NCBI RefSeq assembly: GCF_041262165.1
Contig: NZ_JBGCBY010000008.1
Span: 186,001 to 250,000, forward strand
DNA length: 64,000 nucleotides
Reading direction: 5' to 3'
From: Streptacidiphilus sp041262165
Lineage (GTDB): Bacteria; Actinomycetota; Actinomycetes; Streptomycetales; Streptomycetaceae
Positions within the stretch are counted from its first letter, which is position 1. Each line of letters starts with the position of its first letter. This document shows positions 51,067 to 59,909 of this stretch, in pieces. Below the pieces are notes generated by a model, which was given only the letters and a program-made list of their open reading frames with translations, was not told the DNA's origin and made no database searches. A program made the translations under genes and the position numbers.

Positions 51067-52193
51067 TTGGCGGAACCACCTTCCGGCGTGAACGACTTCA
51101 GCGAGGCGGCGACGGTGTCCAGGAGTTCCTTCCAGGACGCCTCGAACTTCTCCACGCCCTCGTCCTCCAGCACCTGGACCACGTCGTCGTAGGAGATGCC
51201 CAGCGCGGCCAGCGCGTCCAGGTCGGCCTGGGCCTGGGCGTAGCCGCCGGTGACGGTGTCGCCGCGGACCACCCCGTGGTCGGCCACCGCGTTCAAGGTG
51301 GCCTCGGGCATGGTGTTCACGGTGCCCGGCGCCACCAGCTCGACCACGTACAAGGTGTCGTCCAGAGCCGGGTCCTTGACTCCGGTCGACGCCCACAGCG
51401 GGCGCTGCGGCTTGGCGCCTGCGGCCTCCAGCGCCTTCCAGCGGTCCGAGGAGAAGACCTCCTCGTAGGCCTGGTAGGCCAGGCGGGCGTTGGCGACCGC
51501 GGCCTTGCTCTTGGCCACCTTGGCGGCCGGGCTGTCGGTCTTGTCCAGGCGCTTGTCGACCTCGGTGTCCACCCGCGAGACGAAGAACGAGGCCACCGAC
51601 TCGATCGAGGACAGGTCGTGCCCGGTGGCCTTGGCCTGCTCCAGACCGGTCAAGAACGCGTCCATCACGCCCCGGTAGCGGTCCAGCGAGAAGATCAGCG
51701 TCACGTTCACGCTGATGCCCTCGCCGATCACCGCGGTGATCGCGGGCAGCCCGGCCAGCGTGGCCGGAATCTTGATCAGGGTGTTGGGGCGGTCCACCAG
51801 CCAGGCCAGCTGCTTGGCCTCGGCGATGGTCGCCTCGGTCTGGTGCGCCAGGCGCGGGTCGACCTCGATCGACACCCGCCCGTCACGCCCGTTGCTCGCG
51901 TCGTAGACGGGGCGCAGCACATCGGCCGCCTCGCGCACGTCGGCGGCGGTCATCATCCGCACCGCCTCCTCCACGCTGACCCCGCGCACCGCCAGGTCGC
52001 GCAGCTGCGCGTCGTAGGCGTCGCTGCTGCCGCCGATGGCCTTCTGGAAGATCGTCGGGTTGGTGGTCACCCCGACCACGTGCTTGTCACGGACCAGCTC
52101 GGCCAGATTGCCCGAGGTCAGGCGCATACGGCTGAGATCATCCAGCCAGATCGCCACGCCTTCGTCGCTGAGGCGCTTCAGAGCGTCAGTCAT
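51063..52193 (-). CDS. tal: Transaldolase
   Basis: The 376-residue actinobacterial transaldolase has GVTTNPTIFQKAIGG near the N-terminus, VSIEVDPRLAHQTEATIAEA, the Schiff-base lysine region NTLIKIPATLAGLPAI and NVTLIFSLDRYRGVMDAFL. It exchanges dihydroxyacetone units between sugar phosphates. ATG 52193 has AGGAGA upstream and follows tkt by 29 nt. Confidence 0.95.
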   Translation of the reverse strand: MTDALKRLSDEGVAIWLDDLSRMRLTSGNLAELVRDKHVVGVTTNPTIFQKAIGGSSDAYDAQLRDLAVRGVSVEEAVRMMTAADVREAADVLRPVYDASNGRDGRVSIEVDPRLAHQTEATIAEAKQLAWLVDRPNTLIKIPATLAGLPAITAVIGEGISVNVTLIFSLDRYRGVMDAFLTGLEQAKATGHDLSSIESVASFFVSRVDTEVDKRLDKTDSPAAKVAKSKAAVANARLAYQAYEEVFSSDRWKALEAAGAKPQRPLWASTGVKDPALDDTLYVVELVAPGTVNTMPEATLNAVADHGVVRGDTVTGGYAQAQADLDALAALGISYDDVVQVLEDEGVEKFEASWKELLDTVAASLKSFTPEGGSAK

Positions 52194-52222
52194 GATGGTG
52201 CTTCTCCTCTGGGGTTGTGCGG

Positions 52223-54298
52223 TCAGCGGTTGACGTCTGCGAGCGACTCGTGGGCGGCGGCGACCACGGCCTCGCTCGTCAGCCCGAACTCGCGGTAGAG
52301 CACCTGGTAGTCGGCGGAGGCGCCGAAGTGTTCGAGGCTGACGATGCGTCCGGCCTCGCCCACGTAGCGGTACCAGGTCAGCGCGATGCCCGCCTCGACC
52401 GCGACCCGGGCCCGGACCGCGGGCGGCAGCACACTGTCGCGGTAGGCGCGGTCCTGCTCCTGGAACCACTCCACACACGGCATCGACACCACGCGGGTGG
52501 GAATGCCGGCGCCCTGCAGGGTCTCCCGTGCGGCCACCGCCAGCTGCACCTCCGACCCGGTCCCGATCAGGATCACCTGCGCCGGGCCGCCCTCGGCCTC
52601 GAACAGCACATAGCCGCCCTTGGCCGCGTGCGGGTTGGCCTCGTAGGTCGGCACGTTCTGCCGCGTCAACGCCAACCCGTGCGGGGCCGGCCGGTCCGCG
52701 TGCCGGCGCAGGATCTCGCGCCACACTGTGGCGGTCTCGTTCGCATCCGCCGGGCGCACCATGTTCAGGCCAGGGATCGCGCGCAGCGCGGCCATGTGCT
52801 CCACCGGCTGGTGGGTGGGGCCGTCCTCGCCCAGGCCGATCGAGTCGTGCGTCCACACATAGGTCACCGGCAGCTTCATCAGCGCCGCCAGCCGCACCGC
52901 CGGGCGCATGTAGTCCGAGAACACCAGGAACGTGCCGCCGTAGACCCGGGTGTTGCCGTGCAGCGCGATGCCGTTCATCGTCGAACCCATCGCATGCTCA
53001 CGGATCCCGAAGTGGATCGTGCGCCCGTACGGATCCGCGCCCGGCAGCGGATTGCCGGTCGGCAGGAACGAGGACGTGGCATCGATGGTGGTCAGGTTTG
53101 AACCCGCCAGGTCCGCCGAACCACCCCACAGCTCCGGAATCACCGCGCCCAGCGCCTTGAGCACCTCACCCGAAGCCTTACGGGTGGCCACTGCCTTGCC
53201 CGCCGGGAAAGCCGGCAGGACATGCTCCCAGCCGTCGGGCAGCTCACCCGCGCTGATCCGGTCGAACTGCGCCGCACGCGCCGGCTCGGCGGTACGCCAC
53301 TGCGCGAAGCGCTTCTCCCACACCGCGTGCGCCTCCCGCCCGCGGTCCGCCACCGCGCGCGCGTGCGCCAGCACCTGCGGCTCGACCTGGAAGGACTGCT
53401 CGGGGTCGAAGCCCAGCACCCGCTTGGTCGCCGCCACCTCCTCGTCGCCCAGCGCCGAACCGTGCGACTCCTCGGTCCCCTGCGCATGCGGCGCAGGCCA
53501 GGCGATGATCGTGCGCATCGCGATGATCGACGGGCGCTCGGTCTCCGCCTTCGCGGCCACCATCGCGTCGTGCAGCGCGCGCGGGTCGAGGTCGCCGCTC
53601 TCGGCCGGGTCCACCCGCTGCACATGCCAGCCGTAGGCTTCGTAGCGCCCCAGCACGTCCTCGGAGAACGCGGTGGCGGTGTCGCCCTCGATCGAGATGT
53701 GGTTGTCGTCGTACAGGAACACCAGGTTGCCCAGCTTCTGGTGCCCGGCCAGCGAGGACGCCTCCCCCGAGATCCCCTCCTCCAGATCCCCGTCCGAGCA
53801 GATCCCCCAGATGGTGTGGTCGAACGGGGAGGCACCGGCCGGGGCCTGCGGATCGAACAGCCCGCGCTCGTAGCGCGCCGCCATCGCCATCCCCACCGCG
53901 TTGCCCATACCCTGGCCCAGCGGCCCGGTCGTGGTCTCCACCCCCGCGGTGTGCCCGTGCTCGGGGTGACCGGGCGTCAACGACCCCCAGGTGCGGAACG
54001 CCTTCAAGTCCTCCAGCGTCAGCCCGTACCCCGACAGGTACAACTGGATGTACAGCGTCAGGCTGGTGTGCCCGGGCGAGAGGACGAAGCGGTCCCGCCC
54101 ACTCCACGCCGGATCCGCCGGATCATGCTGCAGGAACCGCTGGAAGATCAGGTACGCGGCCGGCGCCAGCGACATAGCCGTGCCCGGGTGGCCGTTGCCG
54201 ACCCTCTGCACGGCATCCGCCGCCAGAACACGCACGGTATCCACCGCCCGCTGGTCCAACTCGGTCCACTCAAACGTATTACTCGGCGTCGTACTCAC
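52223..54298 (-). CDS. tkt: Transketolase
   Basis: The 691-residue thiamine-diphosphate enzyme has GNGHPGTAMSLAPAAY, the ThDP motif ICSDGDLEEGISGEASSLAGH with LVFLYDDNHIS, and the pyrimidine domain with FGIREHAMGSTMNGIALHG. It is the first gene of the pentose phosphate operon. GTG start with GGAAGGAG. Confidence 0.96.
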   Translation of the reverse strand: MSTTPSNTFEWTELDQRAVDTVRVLAADAVQRVGNGHPGTAMSLAPAAYLIFQRFLQHDPADPAWSGRDRFVLSPGHTSLTLYIQLYLSGYGLTLEDLKAFRTWGSLTPGHPEHGHTAGVETTTGPLGQGMGNAVGMAMAARYERGLFDPQAPAGASPFDHTIWGICSDGDLEEGISGEASSLAGHQKLGNLVFLYDDNHISIEGDTATAFSEDVLGRYEAYGWHVQRVDPAESGDLDPRALHDAMVAAKAETERPSIIAMRTIIAWPAPHAQGTEESHGSALGDEEVAATKRVLGFDPEQSFQVEPQVLAHARAVADRGREAHAVWEKRFAQWRTAEPARAAQFDRISAGELPDGWEHVLPAFPAGKAVATRKASGEVLKALGAVIPELWGGSADLAGSNLTTIDATSSFLPTGNPLPGADPYGRTIHFGIREHAMGSTMNGIALHGNTRVYGGTFLVFSDYMRPAVRLAALMKLPVTYVWTHDSIGLGEDGPTHQPVEHMAALRAIPGLNMVRPADANETATVWREILRRHADRPAPHGLALTRQNVPTYEANPHAAKGGYVLFEAEGGPAQVILIGTGSEVQLAVAARETLQGAGIPTRVVSMPCVEWFQEQDRAYRDSVLPPAVRARVAVEAGIALTWYRYVGEAGRIVSLEHFGASADYQVLYREFGLTSEAVVAAAHESLADVNR

Positions 54299-54659
54299 CC
54301 TGGATCAGGGCTCCTTCCGTTTCGTCATTCGACCCGGTGCCTGGGGACCGTCGACGGTGGCGGACCTGGTCACAGAGCGTTGACCCGCTGTACGAGGCGA
54401 GCCTACCGCTCATGCGTACGCTCTTTCCCGGGTCAGCCCAACAGGTGGGCACGGCGACGCATTCCCCGTGTCAAGTAGCCCATTCTTGATGCCAGCCTGA
54501 GGGATCGTCCGGGCAACCGCCTGCTGAACGGAGCAACACGGTTACCCGAAGCGGGACCCCGCGCTGGGGCGGACATATGCAACGTCTAAGGTGGCGTGGT
54601 ACGCGCAGGACCGCCGGGCTCGTCCCGGTCCTGCGGCTCTTCATCAACCAGGGGTGTTC
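54299..54659. other. Divergent promoter region between tkt and ctaB
   Basis: The 361-bp gap should hold both promoters. A -10 candidate, TAAGGT, lies at 54588-54593 for ctaB, giving a leader of about 60 nt with AGGGGT before the GTG. I see no gene, repeat or clear operator. Confidence 0.5.
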
Positions 54660-55601
54660 GTGACCGCCGTCGATTCCCGCCCAGCCGGGCTGGTCAAGGC
54701 GACCCCCGGGCATCGGCCGCTGCCGGCCCGTGTCGGGGCCTTCGTCGCACTGACCAAACCGCGGATCATCGAGCTGTTGCTGATCACCACGGTTCCGGTG
54801 ATGTTCCTGGCCCAGCGCGGTGTCCCGGACCTGCTGCTGGTGCTGAACGTGGTGGTCGGCGGCTACCTGTCGGCTGGTGGCGCCAACGCACTCAACATGT
54901 ACATCGACCGCGACATCGACGCGCTGATGCACCGCACCGAGCGGCGTCCGCTGGTCACCGGGATGGTGTCGCCGCGCGAGTGCCTGGTCTTCGGCATCGC
55001 GCTGGCGGTCGGCTCGACGGTGTGGCTCGCGGTGTTGGTGAACGCGCTGTCGGCGGGGCTGGCGCTGGCCGCGCTGCTGTTCTACGTCTTCGTCTACACG
55101 CTGGGCCTGAAGCGCCGTACCTCGCAGAACATCGTCTGGGGCGGCATCGCGGGCTGCATGCCGGTCTTCATCGGCTGGGCCGCCGTGACCGACTCGCTGA
55201 CCTGGGCTCCGGTGGTGCTGTTCCTGGTGATCTTCTTCTGGACGCCGCCGCACTACTGGCCGCTGTCGATGAAGGTCAAGGACGACTACGCCAACGCGGG
55301 CGTGCCGATGCTGCCGGTGGTGGCGACCAACGAGGCCGTGGCCAAGCAGATCGTGATCTACAGCTGGGTGATGGTCGCGGTGTCGCTCGCGCTGTGGCCG
55401 CTGGGCCACACCAGCTGGCTGTATCCGGTGTCGGCGGTGCTGCTGGGCGCCTTCTGGCTCAAGGAGGCGCACGGGCTGCTGTCCCGCGCCAGGGCCGGGG
55501 TGATCGGTGCCAAGCTCAAGGAGATGCGGCTGTTCCACTGGTCCATCACCTATCTGACGCTGCTGTTCGTCGAGATCGCGATCGACCCGTTCCTGAAGTA
55601 A
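54660..55601 (+). CDS. ctaB: Protoheme IX farnesyltransferase (haem O synthase)
   Basis: The 313-residue polytopic membrane prenyltransferase attaches a farnesyl group to haem b. The Asp-rich motif NALNMYIDRDIDALMHRTERRPL and several membrane helices (LLITTVPVMFLA; LALAALLFYVFVYTLGL; WAPVVLFLVIFFWTPPHYWPL) define the family. I start at GTG 54660 (VTAVDSRPAGLVKATPGHRP). It supplies cytochrome oxidase together with ctaA 1.5 kb downstream. Confidence 0.95.
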   Translation: MTAVDSRPAGLVKATPGHRPLPARVGAFVALTKPRIIELLLITTVPVMFLAQRGVPDLLLVLNVVVGGYLSAGGANALNMYIDRDIDALMHRTERRPLVTGMVSPRECLVFGIALAVGSTVWLAVLVNALSAGLALAALLFYVFVYTLGLKRRTSQNIVWGGIAGCMPVFIGWAAVTDSLTWAPVVLFLVIFFWTPPHYWPLSMKVKDDYANAGVPMLPVVATNEAVAKQIVIYSWVMVAVSLALWPLGHTSWLYPVSAVLLGAFWLKEAHGLLSRARAGVIGAKLKEMRLFHWSITYLTLLFVEIAIDPFLK

Positions 55602-55706
55602 CGGCCTGCCGAGCCCGGTCGCTCCCCAGGCCGTAAGCGCAGGTGTGCCGCGTGGCACACGGGGGTGCTGTCGTCAGGTGGTCTACCCGTGGGTAGCATT
55701 CCTGCC

Positions 55707-56075
55707 ATGAGCATCGACGCCAACTCCGCCGCCTCGGCCGGTGCCTCCGGCACTGTTTCGGCCTCCGCCGAGCGCCGCGCCAAGCGCATCGCCAAGCACA
55801 TCCGGTCCTTCGCCGCCGCCCACGGCGGCAGCGCCGACGGCGTCGTGGAGTACGTGGGCCCGATCTCCACCCGCATCGTCCTGGTCGGCGCGGACGGCGC
55901 CTGGGGCGACCAGGTGGCCCCCAGCCACCCCGTCGCCGTCCGCGCGGCCGAGCTCGCGGGGATCACCGTCCACGAGTCGTTCGAGGGCGAGCTGGGGCTG
56001 AAGGTCCGCACCGGTGCCTACGAGTGGAAGCGGATGGCCGGGATCCAGCTCGGCGGCACGCAGAACGTCGCGTAA
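55707..56075 (+). CDS. Small conserved hypothetical protein
   Basis: The 122-residue soluble protein has a basic helix (AERRAKRIAKHIRSFAAAHG) and a beta-rich core (VVEYVGPISTRIVLVGADGAWGDQV). I do not recognise the family. It lies between ctaB and ctaA. TAGCAT (55694-55699) 7 nt before the ATG points to a leaderless message. A 13-bp tandem duplication, TAAGGCACGACCG, begins at its own stop codon (56073-56098). Confidence 0.75.
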   Translation: MSIDANSAASAGASGTVSASAERRAKRIAKHIRSFAAAHGGSADGVVEYVGPISTRIVLVGADGAWGDQVAPSHPVAVRAAELAGITVHESFEGELGLKVRTGAYEWKRMAGIQLGGTQNVA

Positions 56076-56097
56076 GGCACGACCGTAAGGCACGACC

Positions 56098-56130
56098 GAG
56101 CCCCCGTACCGGTGACCGGTACGGGGGCTC
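56098..56130. terminator. Terminator between the hypothetical gene and ctaA
   Basis: Perfect 16-bp arms (56098-56113 and 56115-56130) around a single base form a near-continuous palindrome between convergent genes. The outer sequence is GAGCCCCCGTACCGG. Confidence 0.85.
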
Positions 56131-56150
56131 GGTGCTGCTGCGGTCGGCTG

Positions 56151-57122
56151 TCAGACCGCGGCGGCGAGGCCGGTGACCGTCTCGATGTTCGCGGGACGCG
56201 GCAGCGCGCCGACCTCGGGCCGGATGCGCAGCGACAGGTGCAGTCGCAGCACCGCGGCCCAGACCAGGGCCGCCCCCAGCAGGTGCACGCCGACGACCAC
56301 TTCGGGCAGGTGCGTGAAGTACTGCACGAAGCCGATCACGGCCTGCGCCATCAGCACGGCGAAGAACTCCAGTGCCCGGCGTCGCGGGCCGGCCGGTGCG
56401 TCCACGGCCAGCAGTACGAACATCATGGCCAGCGCCAGACCGATCGTCACCATCGCGAAGTCGGCGTGGAACTGGGTGATCTTCTCCCAGTCGAACGGCA
56501 TCCGCTTCACCTGGGTGCCGTCGCCCGAGTGCGGGCCGGTGCCGGTGACCAGGGTGCCGACCACGATCAGGGCCGCCGTCACGCCGATCATCAGCCGCGA
56601 CAGCTGGAGCACCGGCTTGCCCACCGTGCGCACTGGTTCGCCGTCGCCCTCGCGGGTCCGCTGCCACATCGTCAGCGCGATCAGGATCAGTGCCGCGGAG
56701 GCCAGGAAGTGCACCGCCACCACGAAGGGGTTGAGGTGGGTGAGCACGGTGACGCCGCCCCACACCGCCTCGAACACCGTCACCCAGAACTGCGCCCAGC
56801 CCAGCCGGGTGAGGCTGCGGCGCCACGGCTTGGCGCAGCGCGCGGCGAGAATGGCCGCGCCGATCACCACACACAGCACGTCGGTGAGCATCCGGTTGCC
56901 GAACTCGATGACGCCGTGGACGCCCATCGCCGGGGTCGTGGCCAGGCTGCTGCCGGTGCAGGTCGGCCAGGTCGGACAGCCGAGGCCGGAACCGGTGAGC
57001 CGCACCGCGCCGCCGGTCACCACGACGAGCACGCTCATCACCAGTGTGGCGAACGCCGTCCAGCGGACGATCCGGTCGGAGACGGTGACGCGTTCGGCGA
57101 GAAGAGAGAAGGGGGTACGCAC
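56151..57122 (-). CDS. ctaA: Haem A synthase (COX15/CtaA)
   Basis: The 323-residue membrane protein oxidises haem O to haem A. Helices and haem-ligand histidines fit the family: VTGGAVRLTGSGLGCPTWPTC, GVHGVIEFGNRMLTDVLC, LNPFVVAVHFLASAALIL, QFHADFAMVTIGLALAMMF and VVVGVHLLGAALVWAAVLR. The Cys pair of the first loop (CPTWPTC) is present. GTG 57122 has TACGAT 6 nt upstream (57129-57134), indicating a leaderless transcript. Confidence 0.92.
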   Translation of the reverse strand: MRTPFSLLAERVTVSDRIVRWTAFATLVMSVLVVVTGGAVRLTGSGLGCPTWPTCTGSSLATTPAMGVHGVIEFGNRMLTDVLCVVIGAAILAARCAKPWRRSLTRLGWAQFWVTVFEAVWGGVTVLTHLNPFVVAVHFLASAALILIALTMWQRTREGDGEPVRTVGKPVLQLSRLMIGVTAALIVVGTLVTGTGPHSGDGTQVKRMPFDWEKITQFHADFAMVTIGLALAMMFVLLAVDAPAGPRRRALEFFAVLMAQAVIGFVQYFTHLPEVVVGVHLLGAALVWAAVLRLHLSLRIRPEVGALPRPANIETVTGLAAAV

Positions 57123-57220
57123 GGATTCATCGTAGATTGCGGCCCCCGGGACCTTCGGGCGGGGTGCGGGGCGGCGGCCCGGGGTGCGCCCGATGTTCCT
57201 GGCGTGCCGTTTCGTGCCGG

Positions 57221-58003
57221 CTACTCCCAGCGGAACCAACGGGCGGCGGCGGCCAGGGCGACGACCGCCCAGACGGCCAGGACGCCCAGGTCCGCCCACG
57301 GCATGCCCGATCCCTGCTGGAGCACCGAGCGCAGTCCGTCCGACATCGCGCTGATCGGCAGCGCTTCCAGGACGGGGCGCACCGCGCCGGGGAACTTCGC
57401 CAGCGGCACCAGGACGCCGCCCGCGAGCAGCAGCAGGATGAAGACCAGGTTGGCGGCGGCCAGGGTGGCTTCGGCGCGCAGTGTCCCGGCCATCAGCAGC
57501 CCGAGGCCGGAGAAGGCGGCGGTGCCGAGCAGCAGGAGAGCGGCGACGGCCACCGGATTTCCGTGCGGGTGCCAGCCGAGGGCCAGGGCGATGCCGGACA
57601 GCAGCGCCACCTGCAGCACCTCGGTGACCAGGACGCTGCCCGTCTTCGCGGTCATCAGCGCCCAGCGGGGCAGCGGGCTCGCGCCGAGACGCTTGAGCAC
57701 GCCGTAGCGGCGTTCGAAACCGGTGGCGATGGCCTGGCCGGTGAAGGCGGTGGACATCACCGCGAGTGCGAGCAGGCCGGGTGCGAGAAAGTCCACGCGC
57801 GCCCCCGGACCGGTCGTGGAGACGATGTCCACCGAGCTGAAGAGCACCAGCAGGACGCTGGGGATGATCACGGTCAGCAGCAACTGCTCGCCGTTGCGAA
57901 GCAGCATCCTCGTTTCGAGGCCGGTCTGCGCGCGGAGCATCCGGCCCAGCGGGGCCGCACCCGGCTGGGGCGTGTAGCTGCCTGTGTAGCTGCCAGAGCT
58001 CAT
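57221..58003 (-). CDS. ABC-2 type exporter permease
   Basis: The 260-residue permease has six membrane helices and the ABC-2 layout, with TGFERRYGVLKRLGASPLPRW as the coupling region. Its ATG overlaps the stop of the ATPase gene (ATGA). Together they form an exporter of the drug/daunorubicin type; the substrate is unknown. The pair is divergent from the suf operon, sharing its control region. Confidence 0.88.
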   Translation of the reverse strand: MSSGSYTGSYTPQPGAAPLGRMLRAQTGLETRMLLRNGEQLLLTVIIPSVLLVLFSSVDIVSTTGPGARVDFLAPGLLALAVMSTAFTGQAIATGFERRYGVLKRLGASPLPRWALMTAKTGSVLVTEVLQVALLSGIALALGWHPHGNPVAVAALLLLGTAAFSGLGLLMAGTLRAEATLAAANLVFILLLLAGGVLVPLAKFPGAVRPVLEALPISAMSDGLRSVLQQGSGMPWADLGVLAVWAVVALAAAARWFRWE

Positions 58004-58935
58004 GCCCGCAGGTCCCGTCCGGTCAGTTCGAGGAAGACGTCTTCGAGGGTGTGCCGTTCCACCGCGAGCCGCTCGGGCATCACTCCGGACTGGGCGCACC
58101 AGCTGGTCAGCGTGGCGAGCAGCTGGGGGTCCACGGAGCCCTCGACCAGGTAGCTGCCCGGCGTCGGCTCGGTCGCGGCGGTGCCGTCGGGCAGTGCCTT
58201 GAGCAGTGAGTCGAGGTCGAGTCCGGGATGGGCGTGGAACCGCACGGTGTTCTTCGCGTCGCTGCGGCAGAGCTCGTCCGGGCTGCCCTGGGCGATGACC
58301 CGGCCGCCGTCCACGAAGGCGACGTGGTCGGCGAGTTGCTCGGCCTCGTCCATGTGGTGGGTGGTCAGCACGACGGTGACGCCGTCCGTGCGCAGGTCGC
58401 GGATCAGCTCCCAGGTGGCGCGGCGGGCGTGCGGGTCGAGTCCCGCCGTGGGCTCGTCCAGGAAGACCAGCTCGGGTCGCCCGACGACGGCCATGGCGAG
58501 GGCGAGCCGCTGCTGCTGGCCGCCGGACAGCCGGCGGTAGTTGGTGCGGCCGCAGGAGTCGAGGCCGAGCCTGCCGGCGAGGTCGTCCACGTCCAGCGGA
58601 TGGGCGTGCAGTTTCGCCGTGTGCCGGAGCATTTCCAGGGCGCGCGCGCCGGGGTAGATGCCACCGGACTGCAACATCACACCGATGCGGGGCCGGAGCT
58701 TCGCCGCGTCGGCGACCGGGTCGAGGCCGAGCACGCGGACGGTTCCGGCGTCCGGGCGGCGATAGCCCTCGCAGGTCTCGATCGTCGTGGTCTTCCCGGC
58801 CCCGTTGGGGCCGAGTACGGCGGTGACGCCGCCTCGGCGGACGGTGAGATCGAGCCCGTTCACGGCGGTCTTGTCGCCGTACCGCTTGACCAGGCCCGCC
58901 ACCCGCACGGCGGCGTCTGCAGCTTCGGATTGCAT
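58000..58935 (-). CDS. ABC exporter ATP-binding protein
   Basis: The 311-residue ATPase has Walker A (VLGPNGAGKTTTIE), signature (LSGGQQQRLALAMAVV), Walker B (LVFLDEPTAGLDPHARR) and the H-loop (TTHHMDEAEQLAD). The C-terminal 80 residues are the accessory domain of DrrA-type exporters. TAGACT (58943-58948) lies 7 nt before the ATG, so it is probably leaderless. The iron box at 59003-59021 lies 55 bp upstream of this promoter. Confidence 0.9.
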   Translation of the reverse strand: MQSEAADAAVRVAGLVKRYGDKTAVNGLDLTVRRGGVTAVLGPNGAGKTTTIETCEGYRRPDAGTVRVLGLDPVADAAKLRPRIGVMLQSGGIYPGARALEMLRHTAKLHAHPLDVDDLAGRLGLDSCGRTNYRRLSGGQQQRLALAMAVVGRPELVFLDEPTAGLDPHARRATWELIRDLRTDGVTVVLTTHHMDEAEQLADHVAFVDGGRVIAQGSPDELCRSDAKNTVRFHAHPGLDLDSLLKALPDGTAATEPTPGSYLVEGSVDPQLLATLTSWCAQSGVMPERLAVERHTLEDVFLELTGRDLRA

Positions 58936-59002
58936 GGCGACGAGTCTACGAAGCGTCGCGGGGTGCTCCGCGCACGGGGAGCGAATGGATCATCAAGGCA
59001 GG

Positions 59003-59021
59003 TCAGGTTAGGCAAACCTTA
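59003..59021. promoter_or_regulatory. Iron box (DmdR1/IdeR-type) upstream of the suf operon
   Basis: TCAGGTTAGGCAAACCTTA matches the 19-bp consensus TTAGGTTAGGCTAACCTAA at 16 positions. It lies between the divergent ABC exporter and sufR, so iron could control either side. Confidence 0.75.
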
Positions 59022-59067
59022 GTGATTGATCAGACAAAAGCAGATCCAGACGGTGAGTTGTCGCTCC

Positions 59068-59094
59068 GGAATGAATTACGCAACAATGGCGTTG
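59068..59094 (+). promoter_or_regulatory. Sigma-R-type promoter and SufR-operator candidate for sufR
   Basis: GGAAT-N18-GTT (59068-59072 and 59091-59093) fits the sigma-R (thiol-oxidative stress) consensus exactly. CAAC-N6-GTTG (59081-59094) is an inverted repeat overlapping the -10 and may be the SufR autoregulatory site. Confidence 0.65.
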
Positions 59095-59102
59095 TGAAAT
59101 AC

Positions 59103-59909
59103 ATGCGGGAGCGGAACGAGGGCTACGAGGCGGTCGCATCGATCGCCCATGGCCCTGTGCCGTCACGCGACCGCGTCGCCCGCTCCATCCTGGACCACGG
59201 CCCAAGCAGCGCCGCGGACCTCGCGGTGCGCCTCGGCATCACCCAGGCAGCGGTGCGCCGCCACCTGGACGCCCTGCTCGCCGCCGGGCTGGTCACCGCC
59301 CGCGAGCAGAAGGTCTACGGACACCGCGGCCGGGGCCGTCCCGCCAAGGTCTTCCTGCTCACCGACTCCGGCCGGGACGCCTTCTACCAGGCGTACGACC
59401 AGCTCGCCGCGGACGCCCTGCGCTTCCTCGCCGACGCCGCGGGCGGTGGCGAGGCCGGCCGCGACGCCGTGGCCGCCTTCGCCCGCGCGCGGCTGGCGCG
59501 CGACGCCGAGCGCTACCGGGACGCCCTCGACGCCGCCGACCCGGACCGGACCACCCCTACCGAAGCGCTGGCCGAGGCGCTCACCTCGGACGGGTACGCT
59601 GCCACGGTGCGGCGTGCCCCTCTCGGAGAGCAGCTCTGCCAGCACCACTGCCCGGTCGCGCACATCGCCGAGCAGTTCCCGCAGTTCTGCGAGGCCGAGA
59701 CCGAGGTCTTCTCGCAGCTGCTGGGCACCCATGTGCAGCGGCTGGCCACCATCGCCCACGGCGACGGGGTCTGCACCACCTTCGTGCCCGCCCCCAGTAC
59801 GTCCCAGTCCCACACGCCCGTTTCCCAGACGTCCCAGTCCCACACGCCGCATTCCCACACGCCGCATTCCCACGAAATCGCGCCAGTCTCCGGGAGGAAC
59901 CCCGCATGA
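59103..59909 (+). CDS. sufR: Fe-S cluster-sensing repressor SufR
   Basis: The 268-residue DeoR/ArsR-like winged helix (SRDRVARSILDHGPSSAADLAVRLGITQAAVRRHLDAL) is followed by a C-terminal domain with cluster-binding cysteines: LCQHHCPV, FPQFCEAE and GDGVCTTF. It should repress suf when it holds a cluster. The tail is a His-rich repeat (SQSHTPxSQTSQSHTPHSHTPHSH). I start at ATG 59103, about 10 nt after the sigma-R -10, so translation may be leaderless; GTG 59094 and GTG 59022 are in-frame alternatives. The stop overlaps the sufB ATG. Confidence 0.88.
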   Translation: MRERNEGYEAVASIAHGPVPSRDRVARSILDHGPSSAADLAVRLGITQAAVRRHLDALLAAGLVTAREQKVYGHRGRGRPAKVFLLTDSGRDAFYQAYDQLAADALRFLADAAGGGEAGRDAVAAFARARLARDAERYRDALDAADPDRTTPTEALAEALTSDGYAATVRRAPLGEQLCQHHCPVAHIAEQFPQFCEAETEVFSQLLGTHVQRLATIAHGDGVCTTFVPAPSTSQSHTPVSQTSQSHTPHSHTPHSHEIAPVSGRNPA

